A stretch of DNA of 64,000 bases from Apricaphanius iberus (Eukaryota; Chordata; Actinopteri; Cyprinodontiformes; Aphaniidae). The translations under genes and the position numbers were made by a program. Under the pieces are notes generated by a model. It was not told the origin of the DNA and ran no database searches. It saw nothing but the letters and a program-made list of their open reading frames with translations. The stretch covers positions 310,001 through 374,000 of the forward strand of contig JAPXFQ010001946.1 in the NCBI GenBank assembly GCA_028564705.1, read 5' to 3'. Positions 29,601 through 40,974 of this stretch are shown in pieces (position 1 is the stretch's first letter; each line of letters starts with the position of its first letter).

Positions 29601-29811
29601 AACTTCAACACCTCCGAGATGTTCCGTATTCATAGTGAAATATTGCTTATTATTATTAACACAAAATGGGTAAATCATGGAGTTTTGAGGTAGATAATGC
29701 CTTATTTAGAGGGGAAATTTCGCCTGCCCTCACAACCCCCATTATATGGATATACCGTACTCCGATCAAAGCTGCATATAAACTTCTTCAAAAGGACTCC
29801 AGGTAACACAA
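29601..29811 (+). repeat. Unnamed interspersed repeat, copy 1
   Basis: It shares ordered words with 44919-45103: 'cgagat(g/a)ttc', 'gataatgccttatt', 'ttatatg(g/a)at', and an 'aa(g)gactc' end. The copies are strongly diverged but collinear and in direct orientation. Confidence 0.4.
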
Positions 29812-32286
29812 ACCCTGTCTGGGTGAGTAGGTGTATGTAATAAATGCTAAAAATAAGTTCCCCTTTAATGCTTGACTTTAACCTGAAAAAAAGAACTTCT
29901 CTGAGAACAGACTGCCTAACAGCTAACAAAAGGGAGAATTGTGTTTTTATAAATCTAGAATGGTAAGATAGTTGCCTTCTCCAATAAAGTGAGTTATCTG
30001 ATAAGTGTTTTCCAATTAAAGAACATAGTTTTTAACACTTTTTAAAACAAAATATTGGCCTAACTTAATTCAGTTTATACAAGCAAAAACAATTAACTAC
30101 TTAATTTAATTAATTTAAGAAGAATTTACCATTTTTAGAGAAGTTAACGCTCTAAATAATACAGATAATTTCTTATTAAATGCAGACATTGATTTCCATG
30201 AACTGTCTGCTGAAAATAAAAAAATCATAAATAGTCCTAAATTATATGAATTTTATTTTATAAGAAAAATAAAAATAAGAGTAGGTCTTATATCAAAAGG
30301 GTCCTATTAAATCAAAGTATCATATCTTTATTAGAGAGTGCATTTGTGTATGTGGCTGAGTTGTTTTGTGATTTAATGAGCTCTGCACAGACATCAGATT
30401 TGAGAACGACCAAACAAACTCAGCCGCCAGTTGACTGAGACCACAATTAAGTCAAACTCTGAGGAGAAAGGAGCTGCTGCATCACTATCAAATCCATTCC
30501 TGCTCCGGATAGAAAAGAAGCCGCTATACACGCAAAGAGAGGCAGTAAATACAATTGTACGTTTTCTTCAGATAGTCTAATGACAGTGATGAATGGCAAA
30601 GGTTGCAGCTTCCACCAACTAAGAAAAAAATTGTTTATTTTCTCTCCTCTCTGGATAGATTTTCAATACCAGAGGACAAAAGTGAGCTCATACATTAGCA
30701 TGCATACACAAACAGTGACGTAAACGAAATATATAGATTTCAGGATAAAAGCTTTGGGTGGGAGGTAGGGGGAGTTTTAACGAGGCCTAAAATGACTAAT
30801 CAATGTTTAGCAAAGACAATCTGATCTTATGTGGAGGTACTGATTGGTTTGGATGGGGACAAAGCAACTCACCCTGGACCAATCCAAAGCAGGACAAACT
30901 GCAAATAGGAAATTGACTTACTGTCAGAATGGTGACAGATTTGAGGAAATCGCTAAGAGTGCACAGGCGATTCGTCGAGTTAAAAGCAAAACTGCACGAA
31001 AGCGGACCAAACATGAATCTTATCATTTCTGAAGTGGTGCACACTGGAGGATATATATATGAATAAACACAAAAACAAGTAAACATACGCACACACACCT
31101 CAGAGGCAATATTTGCATTTTCCTTCATTCAACAAATGTCTATAGATGTCCAAGTATTTTTTTTCAAAGTAACACTCTGTGATAAATGGATTCAGATGGG
31201 TGCAATAACATTAATATGGGCTCATGAAAAATGTGACAACATTACATTACAAACACTCAACTAGTGGACTGCAGAGAGACAGTGTGGACACACATCTGGC
31301 AGGACAGCTGTGGTCCTCTACTGCCCCCCCCCCAGTCTCCAGAGACCGAGGAACACCCGCTGCTAACAAGCTTAGCAGGTTTCTAATCTGTGCAAACTGT
31401 TTCAAGGACAGAGGCACAATAAAGAAGTTGCATGGGAGGAAAGGAAAGAAGGAAAGGAACTCGAGTAAAAGGTTGTTGAGTTGTGACTTTGCTGGTCTCT
31501 GGAGGAGAAAACATTGCTCTGCTGCAGGGGAGGTGACCATAAAACTACTGTGTCTGTGAGGTGTGTGTATATGTTACTTCTGACCTCAGGATGATGGATA
31601 TGCATGCAGCAAACCAGTGCTGACAATAATGTGTGAGTAACCACATGCAACCTATGTTAAATCTATATCTAGATACATGTCCTCTTAATGAAAAATATGC
31701 TTAGAAAAGATAAAGCATATGCGCAAATACATCGCCCTCATGTGGCCAAATTTATGTGACTTTGTTACTGAAACAGCTTTGAAACAATAAAAGGAGCACT
31801 CACTGGACTTTTTGTAAAGTGGGATTGAAAGGTGTAGTTCTGAGAAGTCAGTATGTTAACTGAAGTAGACGGCTGCTGATGTTGCTGATTGCAAAGAAAA
31901 TAAATTAATCAGACTACCTCTAATGGTGTAATTCAGCTATAACCTGCTCAGTTCATAAACCATTCAGAGAAAATGTTTAATGGCAACCAAACCCAACTTC
32001 CTGACAGGTAAGCAAACTCAATGTTGAGTAGTAGAGATGAGTTTGACCCAGCAGGAACTTTGTATTTCAACAGTGTTGCATCTAACTCTACATGCAGATG
32101 GCACCATGGAGCACGATGGCAGAGACCAGTGCGCTGATCAGCAGATTAATCCCGGCAGCTTGTCCAGATTAGTAACCTGTGAAAGACCTCCATGCATGCT
32201 GCCATACCGAAGTGGACAGACAGGGGTCACATGTTCACGTGTTGCTGCAAATGAACAGCAGAGGAGGTGAAAAGTGAGTGTTCTGT
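29812..32286. other. Non-coding DNA
   Basis: No gene supported. Positions 30370-30560 are less AT-rich and may hold a regulatory element. The overlapping frames at 31224-31559 on both strands lack domains. Confidence 0.4.
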
Positions 32287-32324
32287 AGTGTGTGTGTGTG
32301 TGTGTGTACACGCGCACGCGTGTG
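32287..32324. repeat. (GT)n microsatellite with CGCG interruption
   Basis: GT repeats to about 32307, then 'acacgcgcacgcg' and another short GT run. Confidence 0.9.
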
Positions 32325-32644
32325 TTGATAGGGTTTCACTATCCGGGTCAACTGCCAAATGTGTAACAGATGGCGTAATGGAGGATGAGTCCACTGCCAC
32401 CTGCAGGCAGACAAGCTTATTTTTTCGTCTCATCTGCTCTGCCTTATTTCCACCATGCTTTCGAGACTTTATCGTCTTTCATTTGCTCATGATTTCATTT
32501 TTCTTCAGTCCTTGCCATTATTGAGCCTTGTTTCCTCTTTTGTTTCTCTACATAATTTCCCGGCTCCAACTCCTCCTCATTCGTTTCCTTCTTTTCAGCA
32601 TGCTTACCTTCTCTCCTTTCTTCTTGATCATTCTCCTCAATTTC

Positions 32645-32700
32645 TATCTACCTACCTACCTACCAACCTACCTACTTCCTTCCTACCTACCTACTTACCC
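32645..32700. repeat. (CTAC)n imperfect tetranucleotide repeat
   Basis: 'ctacctacc' units with a 'ttcctt' interruption, inside a longer CT-rich stretch (32440-32740). The long frames here come from that composition. Confidence 0.9.
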
Positions 32701-33104
32701 TCCTCCTCTCCCATCTACTGGGACCCACTATACCTCTCTCCGCTGGTTCAGGAGGATTTTCTGGAGCTGAGGCAGTGAAAGCAGCAGCCATCAGCTGAGG
32801 GCTAACCGAGCACGCTCAGAATAGGCAAATACCACCCTGTTGTTCTACCTTTTGAGAATATTAACATGCAGCGCTGCAGTCTCCCAGTAGGAGCTACTGT
32901 GTCGGTCAGGAGCTGGACATCAGTAACTCCTCCTGTGTTCATCAGCCCCCAAGAGATACACACAGAGTTTGTCTTGGGACCAAAAAATATGTACAGCTAT
33001 TGGTGTGATTTCTGCCTCCCTGTTCTGCTTCTTGGAAGCATGAAAGATATCACAGCAATACAGAAGCTGTTCAGAATTGGATAGATTTTTTTTCCTTCTC
33101 TTTA

Positions 33105-33500
33105 TATAAAAAATGCAAGAACTTCTGAGACCCCCACAAATTGTGGGAGCATGCTCAGAAACGCAACAATAATCACAAGTAAATTGACCTTCCAGTTTGC
33201 AGGGCAGTATTCAGGTCAATTCGGCACAAATTCATCTTGATCTCCCCAAAAATAGAACAGAAAACATGTGAAAGAAGGTGCTCTAATATAGTGGGAAAAT
33301 CCTCAACTTTTTAGCCAGCATGCAAAGCGGCATGCATGCATCCCCCTGAAGACAACACCTCCACTATGAAACATGCTGGTGCCCATATGAAGGTGTGTGG
33401 ATACTTTAATCATATGGGATAGTGGGTCTGATCTAAGCTGATGAGAATACATTTTAGTCTGAGGCCTTTCAGCTAGAAGTCTAACAACTTTTTAAATTAA
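33105..33500 (+). mobile_element. Tc1-like transposase fragment
   Basis: Plus-strand words follow a Tc1-like transposase around the first catalytic aspartate: 'tattcaggtcaattcggc', 'gatctccccaaaaatagaac', 'gaaggtgctctaatatag', 'ttttagccagcatgcaaagc' and 'gaagacaacacctccactatg', the last giving EDNTSTMKHAGA. The frame is broken and the C-terminal half with the DxE part is missing. The following 'ctgatgagaatacattttagtctgagg' probably belongs to its degraded remainder. Confidence 0.65.
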
Positions 33501-33728
33501 AACCTATACTTTTGTCTATGGTCTGATGTCCGAGGAAGGGTCAGCCAGTAAAAATAACAATCTGTCACAAAACAAACAAATTTTAATGATATTAAGTTAT
33601 CCAGAATCTACCTAACATTCCTCGACCCATGACCCTATAAGAATAAAATGAGCTTTGGAACAAATCAGGACTGAATATCTTTCATTGTTTCCTTCCTAAA
33701 GGTCAAGGTTAGAAGGAAACCCCAGGGA

Positions 33729-34172
33729 GTGATTGGTACTGATCAGAGTGCCTCTGCAGACTGGCTTTGCTACCACCTGCCTGACCCTGCCTGGGTTAAT
33801 GAAAAACATGTGGTGAAGGGTATAATACCATTGTCTGTCAAATCTGCTTATACGTGCAAGGGGAGCAGAAGGGATCCGGCTGTCGTGTGGGCGGACCGGT
33901 GGATCGGATCATCTGCCGTGGATGATGGCTTAATCCAATCATACCGAGCGGATCACAGGAAGCCGATTCAATGTATAGTTACTGGTCGCTTGGTCAGTCA
34001 TTCCGCATCTCCAGATAAACCTGAATCCCTCACTGTGCGTCTGCTGGAGCTCCCTGCTGCTGAAAAATCAACGGAACGCCTCATCAGTGCAGCTCATTGT
34101 GCTTATTTATGGACGACTGTGATGATGACGGGTGATTCAAGAGCATTTCACGCTCCAGCAAACGTCCATTAA
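33729..34172 (+). other. Open frame of 147 codons, no recognised domain
   Basis: ATG at 33729, stop at 34170-34172. The peptide is mixed in composition, has no signal peptide, membrane span or motif I recognise, and its codon use shows no strong bias. It follows a Tc1 fragment. In a window this size one frame of this length can arise by chance, especially in locally GC-balanced DNA, so I do not call it a gene. Confidence 0.12.
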
Positions 34173-35201
34173 AGGAAGATTACAGCTTTCCACTTCTAGT
34201 TTAAAACAATTCTGGTTGCTTTAGTGTTATTTCTGACACTTCCCACATGAATGCAGATATTTTTACATCTGTTTAGCTGAACCTCTCAGGCTCATTCAGT
34301 CCAAATCATCTTCAAGTGGAAGAGACGACATTTTCTTAAACTGTCATTGAAAATTTGATGATGCTTTAAAAGCACACCATGAGAGCGATGCCAGTGTCAG
34401 TAACTAGAGTCAACACATTTCAAAATTTTTATCCAGCTCCTCTTCTCAGTTTTTGGCAGTGATCGCTTCATTTCTGTGTAAGGCAGGGAATCAGTTCAAC
34501 GACCACAAAACGTTAGATAATTTCTTATGCCTTATTTTAGAATTTAGAATGCAACATTTGAAGGTAATGAATGAACACCAGGAGATGCAGAGATGGAACA
34601 TATCTGTTTAATAACTTTTGCCCAACAGTGTTGTTACTAAAATACACAATAGAGAAGTATTTCTTTCCGAATGCAGCTTAACTCTCTGACCTTGCTGTCT
34701 CTATAAGCTTGTTTAACTCCGGACCACAAAGAGAAAGTCTGGTGAATCAGTGAAACAAAAGTAAGAAATGAAGCTGATTTTGTTCAAAAAATAAAAAAAA
34801 TAAAAACACCCCCAAACACATTGGCGTTGAGGCCATGTGAGCTGCTTGCTCTGCAGTGTAAGCACAAATCGATATAACAAAGAAACATTTCAGAATCCAA
34901 TATCCAACAGGCTCAAAGAGCAGAAGGAGAAGGAGAGGAAGGAAAAGTAGAAATGAAAAAAAAAAAAGATAAACAAGAGCTGTTTGTTCTTTTGCAGGAG
35001 CATAAATTGATGCCTTGACATTTCGGAGCAGGAATTAACGGGTTATTACATTATCAAAAACAAACAAAAAAACAGCTTCTTGCATGTTTAATTTATATAT
35101 CCATTATTGTACAAGCAGCTTCTATTTGTATGCTTTACACTTTCATACAGTCTAAATAAATCAGCTTTGTTAGCATAGATTAGCTATATCGGATCTATAT
35201 C

Positions 35202-35213
35202 TGACATTTCAGC
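35202..35213. repeat. Target-site duplication, left (tgacatttcagc)
   Basis: A 12-base direct repeat identical to 35583-35594, bracketing the SINE. Confidence 0.85.
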
Positions 35214-35582
35214 TAGTTGGCTGCACACTGGCACAGTTAGCAGCACTTTTACCTTGCAGCATGAAGGTCCTAGGTTCAAATCTTGGCCCAGGATCTGTCT
35301 GCATGGAGTTTGCATGTTACCCCTGTGCATGTGTGGGTTACCTCATGGTACTCCAGCTCCCTCCCATTGTCATAAACATAACTGTTAGGTCGATTGGTCT
35401 CATACGTTTCCCTTAGGTGTAAGTGTGTGCATGCAGGGTTGTTTGTCCTGACTGCTTCTATGTTGCCCTGAGTTAGACTGGCGACCTGTCCAGAGTGTAT
35501 CCCGCCTCTCGCCTGTTGAACGCTGGAGATAGGCACTGACCCCGAGACCCTTCGAGGATAAGTGGTATAGATAATGGATGGA
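35214..35582 (+). mobile_element. tRNA-derived SINE with conserved body and L2-like tail
   Basis: It starts with a tRNA-related head ('cacagttagcagcactttt') and a B box ('aggttcaaatc'). The body contains 'catggagtttgcatgttacc', 'cgattggtctcatacg' and 'gactggcgacctgtccagag'. The tail is 'gtatcccgcctctcgcc', 'ggagataggcactgacc' and 'ggataagtggtatag', ending with 'aatggatgga'. Perfect 12-base duplications flank it, so this is a full insertion by target-primed reverse transcription. The minus-strand frames here are shadows. Confidence 0.92.
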
Positions 35583-35594
35583 TGACATTTCAGC
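35583..35594. repeat. Target-site duplication, right (tgacatttcagc)
   Basis: Identical to 35202-35213. Confidence 0.85.
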
Positions 35595-35607
35595 CATTAA
35601 TAATCGC

Positions 35608-35990
35608 CTACTCTGAAACATTAGTTGTTAGCTTTGATTTAATGGAATTCAGTGGTTCAGCAGTGGTCTTGCAGTGGTCCTGAAGTTTGTTCCAGATATG
35701 GGTAACATATAAATTGAAAGCTGCTTCTCCATGTTTGGTTCTGATTCTAGGGATGATTAGTAAACTAGATTTGGAGGTCCTGAATAGTCTGGGTGGTTGG
35801 TATATTGACACCAACTCTTCAACATATTTTGGTGCAACATATTTAGAACTAGGTTGGAGTGCTCCACTTTCTGGTTCTATTGAAGACGCGAGCAGCAACA
35901 GTTCTGGCTCAGCAGCAAGTGTCTCATTGTCTATTTAAGGCAAACCGGTGAGGATACTGTTGCAGTAGGATACCCAAAGTCTCATACAAT
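35608..35990 (-). mobile_element. LINE ORF2 C-terminal remnant (L2/Rex-like)
   Basis: The minus-strand frame 35608-35898 reads YVEELVSIYQPPRLFRTS, then KSSLLIIPRIRTKHGEAAF, then THIWNKLQ. This is the familiar C-terminal block of teleost non-LTR reverse transcriptases (LR-S-LL-VPR-R-K-GERAF, then LWN-LP). Further left-hand family words ('gttgcagtaggatac') continue to about 35990. It is truncated, and no catalytic reverse transcriptase block is present. Confidence 0.7.
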
Positions 35991-36105
35991 AGTTGGTGTT
36001 AAACACTCCACTTCAGGTTTTGTTTATGTCCTTTAGCTATCAACAAGCTTCTGTTTTGATGTTTTCAATTTAAAATCTGAAACATACATTGTTGATTTGT
36101 CCATT

Positions 36106-36116
36106 ATCCTATTTCT
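36106..36116. repeat. Target-site duplication, left (atcctatttct)
   Basis: An 11-base direct repeat identical to 36623-36633, bracketing the minus-strand SINE. Confidence 0.85.
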
Positions 36117-36622
36117 TTTTTTTAATGTTTTTTTTTAATCCCACGTTTTTTCCCATTATTATCACCCCAGTGTTCCTACCTAAGTACAGTCCTGGGCATT
36201 GCCTTCCCTCTGCTGACCGCAGGAGGGCCCCGCACTGAAGCTCAAGCCTCCTTCCTGCTTGAGGAGTGAGCAGGCCCATTTTGTCACCCAAGGGGGTGGG
36301 GTTCCCCCAGCTGGACATGGCGTGTGGAAGGATCACACTATTCCAGCCAGATCCTTTCCAACCCCTCAGGCGCCTCGGTCAGCCAGGAGGAGGCAGTATA
36401 TAGCCCAGAACTGATGCATGTTTTTGTGGGAGTAGCTCACATTAACTACTCAAGGGAACACGGGGAGAACATGCAAACTCCACACAGAAAGGCCCTTTTG
36501 CCAACCCCACCCAGGGTGTGGGTGCTGATAATATGGAGGAACAAACACACCCTCAGCACCCACAGCGTCCCCGGCAGGAATCGAACCCAGGACCTTCTAG
36601 CTGTGAGGTGAGCTGCGCTCCT
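36117..36622 (-). mobile_element. Long tRNA-derived SINE, minus orientation, with poly(A) tail
   Basis: On the minus strand it starts 'gagcgcagctcacctcac', followed by a consensus B box (ggttcgattcc), a SINE core word shared with 35214-35582 (ggagtttgcatgttctcc), and a body of about 400 bases that is not in the other SINE. It ends in a poly(A) seen as T-runs at 36112-36136. Eleven-base duplications flank it. The 5' end appears slightly truncated relative to a full tRNA head. Open frames on both strands here are repeat sequence. Confidence 0.88.
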
Positions 36623-36633
36623 ATCCTATTTCT
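36623..36633. repeat. Target-site duplication, right (atcctatttct)
   Basis: Identical to 36106-36116. Confidence 0.85.
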
Positions 36634-37210
36634 GATGGCAATTTCAAAGTAATTTAAAAGGGCTGCTTTCGGTAAATGACTGTAAGCAAACTTAGATGTG
36701 ATAAACGTTTCAGACTCTACTGTGGTCATGGAGCTGCAGGTTTGTTCTTTACTCCGTGTGCTTTTTTGTTGTTGTTGTTTTTTGTGTGTGCGCAGGGCTT
36801 CTTGATGCAACCATTCCGTACTCACTTGCTTGGTTTCCTGTTCTGTTGTACTAAATTGGACATGTAACATGGGTGGCCTTGACATTCTGCAGGACATACC
36901 AAATTCTTCGACTGGCTGCTCATCAAACAGAACTCTGTATCTCTCCCAGTGCCTCAACGGCAAAAACATGCTGTTCCAGTGGCCTTCTATGATGATTCAA
37001 GAGTCGCTGCCAGACTTCTGAGTTTGATAGCAGGATGTAGGAAGTTATTGCCTATATTATGTAACCAAGTAAAGGTTTACACGTCCAATTTCTAATAAGA
37101 AATGGAAAATGAGCTAAGTTATCGCACAAAATTTTAATTTTGGCATCATGGTAATGAATTTTGTTACTAGTGTACTTATTCTGATTATTTCACTTTTAAA
37201 GTCACTATAA
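36634..37210. other. Non-coding DNA, possible repeat
   Basis: Positions 36880-37020 lie in a 138-codon minus-strand frame (36553-36969) that runs into the SINE. The frame has no recognised domain. The segment could be an unidentified repeat. Confidence 0.3.
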
Positions 37211-37218
37211 TTAACCAC

Positions 37219-38338
37219 CAGTGATGAGCAGTAATATATTTACTTTTATTGTGTTACTGTGATCCAATAACTTTTTCAAATAACAAATAAAGTGAGGGAA
37301 AACATTTGCACAGAAAGTTATTAGATTGCTGTTACTTTTGCTTACGCAGACTGTGTTACAAAACCATGATTTTGCTTGCGAACGTTTTATAACAGTCGCA
37401 TATGAGTACAATTTCAGTGTTAACAACAGATCAGCAAAATGCAACATGAAGCGCATGAGAGAGAACGCCCATGCAGGACCAAGCAGCATTTTAATGCTTG
37501 GCAGTACCAACATTATAACAGTTTGACGCGGTAAAAAGTGTCAAAAACCTTAGTGTCTGCTTTATACCATGTGTTGGAGGAAAAGTGTAGCAAAAAAATG
37601 TGTGTAAGCATACAGCATGGCAGCAAAGAAATTGGAAACTCATTGAGAAACCCCGGTTTCCCCGACTGACATTACTACTGTGACTACAACATCCATTTCA
37701 ATCGGGCAAACCTTTGATGGATCCTCTCCTGCTAAGCAGGTGAAAATGTATTTTGTAAACTCATTGCTACTACTCTCTGGCCTTGACCAACTGTTAAAAT
37801 ATATAAATGTTTATAATTTGCAATGCTGTCAGGAGAAACGTTTATTTTATCTGTTCTTTTGGTGTATTTTCCTACACTGTTTTAATACAGGAGTGTAAAC
37901 ACACAGAATTATTGTAGCTTATATGGTGCAATATGTTGAAATATAGGTTAACATAAGAAAGACTTGGGGGAATTCCCTTATAGGTTTTAAGGTTAAATAA
38001 GATTATTTGAATCAGAGACTGTTGAATTTAAAACTTTTGTTTTTGCTTCATGCAATGTGCATGAAGTTAAGACAGTGAAAATAATATGCCAAGTTTAAAA
38101 GTTTAATTTGATACAATTTTATATGATAGAATATGGAGGATTATTATAATTAGGCTAAAAGTTCTTCTTTATACAGTAGCTTGATAGTTTATTCAGGGTG
38201 CGCATCATGTTTTTGTAAGTTAGCAAAGTAAAGTAATTAATACATATTTTTGAAAAAAAATACTTAGAAAAGTAACAGGATTACGTTCTTGGAGAAGTAA
38301 TCAGTACTTAATTTTCTATTGCCAAGTAACTTTCACTG
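37219..38338. mobile_element. Non-autonomous hAT-like DNA transposon
   Basis: The ends are inverted: the left begins 'cagtgatgagcagtaa' with 'atttactttt' and 'gttactgtgatccaataac' following; the right, reverse-complemented, begins 'cagtgaaagttacttgg' with repeated 'agtaat/gttac' words. The flanks are an imperfect 8-base duplication, ttaaccac at 37211-37218 and tccaccac at 38339-38346 (6 of 8 equal). Size (1.12 kb), CAGTG ends and 8-base duplication fit hAT. I see no intact transposase; the internal short frames carry no domain. Confidence 0.6.
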
Positions 38339-38412
38339 TCCACCACCTCATTTCCCACTGGACGCCAGCAATAAGGAGGTAGTGCTCATGTAATATACAT
38401 AATACTACATGC

Positions 38413-38681
38413 TAAATGGCCTGTATTTGTATAGTGCTTTACTTAGTCCCTAAAGACCCCATAGCGCTTTACACTAAAGTCAGTCATTCGCTGATTCATA
38501 CACACATTTACACACTCGTGATGGCGAGCAATGTAGGCGTACTGACAGAGGTGACGCTTCCGGGCACTGGCTGAAATGTCTTTCCCAAGGACGCAACGTC
38601 CGAGACAGTCGGGGCTGGGGCTCGAATCAGCAACCCTCTGATTACAATCCAAACCTCTAACTCCTGAGCCACAGTCACGCC
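38413..38681 (-). mobile_element. tRNA-derived SINE, reverse orientation
   Basis: The plus strand reads from the 3' tail ('aatggcctgtatttgtatag', 'gctttacttagtccctaaag') through 'catagcgctttacactaaag', 'cacactcgtgatggcgagc' and 'actgacagaggtgacgc', to the tRNA-derived head 'ggctcgaatcagcaaccc' and 'ctcctgagccacagtcacgcc'. In minus orientation the head has an A-box-like 'tggctcaggagttag' and a B box. It is the same family as 24838-25060 but nearly full length. Confidence 0.85.
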
Positions 38682-38898
38682 TTTTACATCTTGTAAAAAT
38701 AGCCCAGGATGTGGTGTAATATAGTAACATTTGTCAACCAAGAATTTTTTTTACCTGAATAACTGTGGATTACAAACTAATTCTTGGCCATAAAAAAAAG
38801 AAAATAAGAAAAATCTGAGTAATTGTGCCCACATTGTAAATGCAACAAAGGCTTCTTTGTTGAACAAAACTGACTTAATGTACCATTGACAAACATGA

Positions 38899-38976
38899 AA
38901 TATTCTTTAAAGTTAGTTCATTTTCTTAATTCCATTCAATATTCTTTATAGTTAGTTCATTTTCCTAATTCCATTC
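38899..38976. repeat. Tandem duplication of a 39-bp unit
   Basis: Two copies, 38899-38937 and 38938-38976, beginning 'aatattcttta' and ending 'taattccattc', with two mismatches. Confidence 0.9.
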
Positions 38977-40461
38977 AGAGGTCTGGACAGAGCCACATAT
39001 AAAGGACAGCATTTTGTTAAAAAATGACATTTGGCTTTTCTGTTTTAGAGGGATTCTGTTCTTTTTCAGAGCTCCTTCTTCTAGTGCAGCAGGCCGTAAG
39101 CTGCTTGTAGCACAAATCACATTTTAATTAGCTCCATTCCGGCTAACGACCTCCTCCGCTGGGATTACCCGCCAGTGTCCGTCTAATCCCCCCGTCATCC
39201 ATCTTCTCAGGTCTATTTCTAACCTTTTCCTCCTCTCCCGTCTTCTATCCACCTCTTTGCAACCCCTCCTTCATTCGTCACCTCCCTCCTCCTCTGAGTC
39301 ACACCGATGGGGCTTTTCCATCCTGGTATAACTTGGATTCTTCATATTCTGCATACATATAGACATTTTTAGCATTGACACACTCCACAGATTTCATATC
39401 TTTTGTACATTTCCCTATCACACGCAGGTTTCCTTCCATTTGCTCGGCTGTTGGGGTGTCACATAAATAAAGCAGCCATACATTCTTTTCCCCCTATTTC
39501 CTTCCTTCAGACTTTTTCATCCACACATTTCTATACAACATATCAAACTGAAATTGTCAGCTAGCTATTTGCCTCCTCCTCCAGTCCGTTTTATTTTTAT
39601 TCATGTTCAGCAGTCATTTTGCTTCTATATCTCATCATGTTTCCTGATGAAATGTGGCGGCCACTGAGTTGTGTCGATGTTGAGAATATCTAAGTCAGTT
39701 TGAGAGAGGAGTTTGGTTTGCAACCATTAGTTTTAACACACTGTTTTTACAGATTTATTTTGTAAATTTAATCACATCCCTCACCTGATTTAACCTGAGT
39801 ACACAACAATCACTGGTTAGGATATTGAGGATAATGTCAAAGTCAGAAATGTATTGAGGAAAATTGCAAAATAATTTAAAACAAGTAATCATTGTTGAAT
39901 TACAACAATGCATACCTTAATCAAGTAAATGCATCCATCTATTATCTGGTTGCAGAGTTAAAACCGTTATAAATCTGAGCGACTAAGAGTTTGTGCAATC
40001 ACCTTCCAGGACATATCAAGCTTGTCCTGGGGTATACTGTAGATAAAATATAGACTCTCAAGTGAGTTCTGGGTCTTGCCTAGGATGTATAGTTTCTAAA
40101 GGGCAACTCTACCACTCTGATGAAGAAGTTTCAGTCAAAGTGTTGTGGCTTGTTCTTTCAGTCGCGATTAATTTCTTTGTACCACAGGGGGTTTTTGGAA
40201 CATTGATCAATCAGTATATATTGAGCTTTGCCTTTCATCTTTGCATCTTCAGCAAGACAACACATAAGAATAGTGTCATTTTTGCAGATGTCTCCTACAT
40301 ACCTCTATATATCTTTCACATGATCTTGCCATAGCTCAGAAAGAAGCCACCAAGATACTTGACTCATTCACTTGAGGCAGATATTTATTTTTGTTCCAGA
40401 GCAGACATTCCACATTTTTGGGTTGAAAACCATGTAATAAAGTAAAACATTCTATAGTGTA
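38977..40461. other. Non-coding DNA with one GC-balanced island
   Basis: Positions 39060-39310 are GC-balanced with a TAATTA homeodomain core at about 39125-39130 and no frame. The rest is AT-rich. No gene is supported. Confidence 0.4.
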
Positions 40462-40469
40462 ATACTACT
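40462..40469. repeat. Target-site duplication, left (atactact)
   Basis: An 8-base direct repeat identical to 40967-40974. Confidence 0.75.
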
Positions 40470-40966
40470 AGCCGTGGTGCCAGCCAAAGTCCCGCCCACA
40501 ACATGGTCTGGATGTTCGGTCTGGCATTCCTCCGTTGAAGAGCAATTATCCCCGAACAAGATCTGTTCGGACCAATCAAATCGGGCTTATGATGATTGAC
40601 AGGTGAACAACTGTAATGTAATCAACCGAGTCACCAAAGAGCGCCTGGGTTGAATTTGTTTACAACAGCGATTGCTGCCGCTGGAGAACTGAGATGTGTA
40701 GATTCTGCCATCGAGTCTGTTCTAGAAGATATCGACAGCTCGTTCAGTTTAAAAGAGGAATTTTAAAAGAGAAACAGATAACGTCCATTGTTCTGAAGAG
40801 TAACGTCACACACTTCCGTTGCTCTGATTGGTTATAAGTCTATCTAATTGAGTGTAGATACATTTTTTTCCTGGTTTGGTTAAAACACGCCCCATAATCA
40901 CAGCCCAATGGAGCAGTATCAGACTCCCATTCTGAGTAGAATTGAGTATGGCTACGTCAGGCTATG
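40470..40966 (+). mobile_element. Non-autonomous DNA transposon with remnant of helicase-like ORF start
   Basis: A 497-bp element between perfect 8-base duplications (atactact). Its ends are loosely inverted ('agccgtggtgccagcc' and, reverse-complemented, 'atagcctgacgtagcc'). From 40668 one frame reads AIAAAGELRCVDSAIESVLE, then DIDSSFSLKEEF and a stop at 40764-40766. From memory this resembles the first residues of a RecQ-like (superfamily 2) helicase protein repeated in teleost genomes, where SFSLKEEQ precedes the Walker A motif. Here the body of that ORF is deleted. The transposon superfamily is uncertain. Confidence 0.6.
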
Positions 40967-40974
40967 ATACTACT
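40967..40974. repeat. Target-site duplication, right (atactact)
   Basis: Identical to 40462-40469. Confidence 0.75.

Noticed and set aside
32455..32778. Long overlapping plus-strand frames with TYLPTNLPT repeats
   Set aside because: Product of a CT-rich tract and the (CTAC)n repeat.
36553..36969. 138-codon minus-strand frame
   Set aside because: It runs into the minus-strand SINE and has no domain; the open frame is best explained by repeat sequence and chance.
38600..38681. Possible tRNA gene (A- and B-box-like sequences, minus strand)
   Set aside because: The boxes belong to a SINE head; the sequence does not fold into a complete tRNA by eye and continues into the SINE body.
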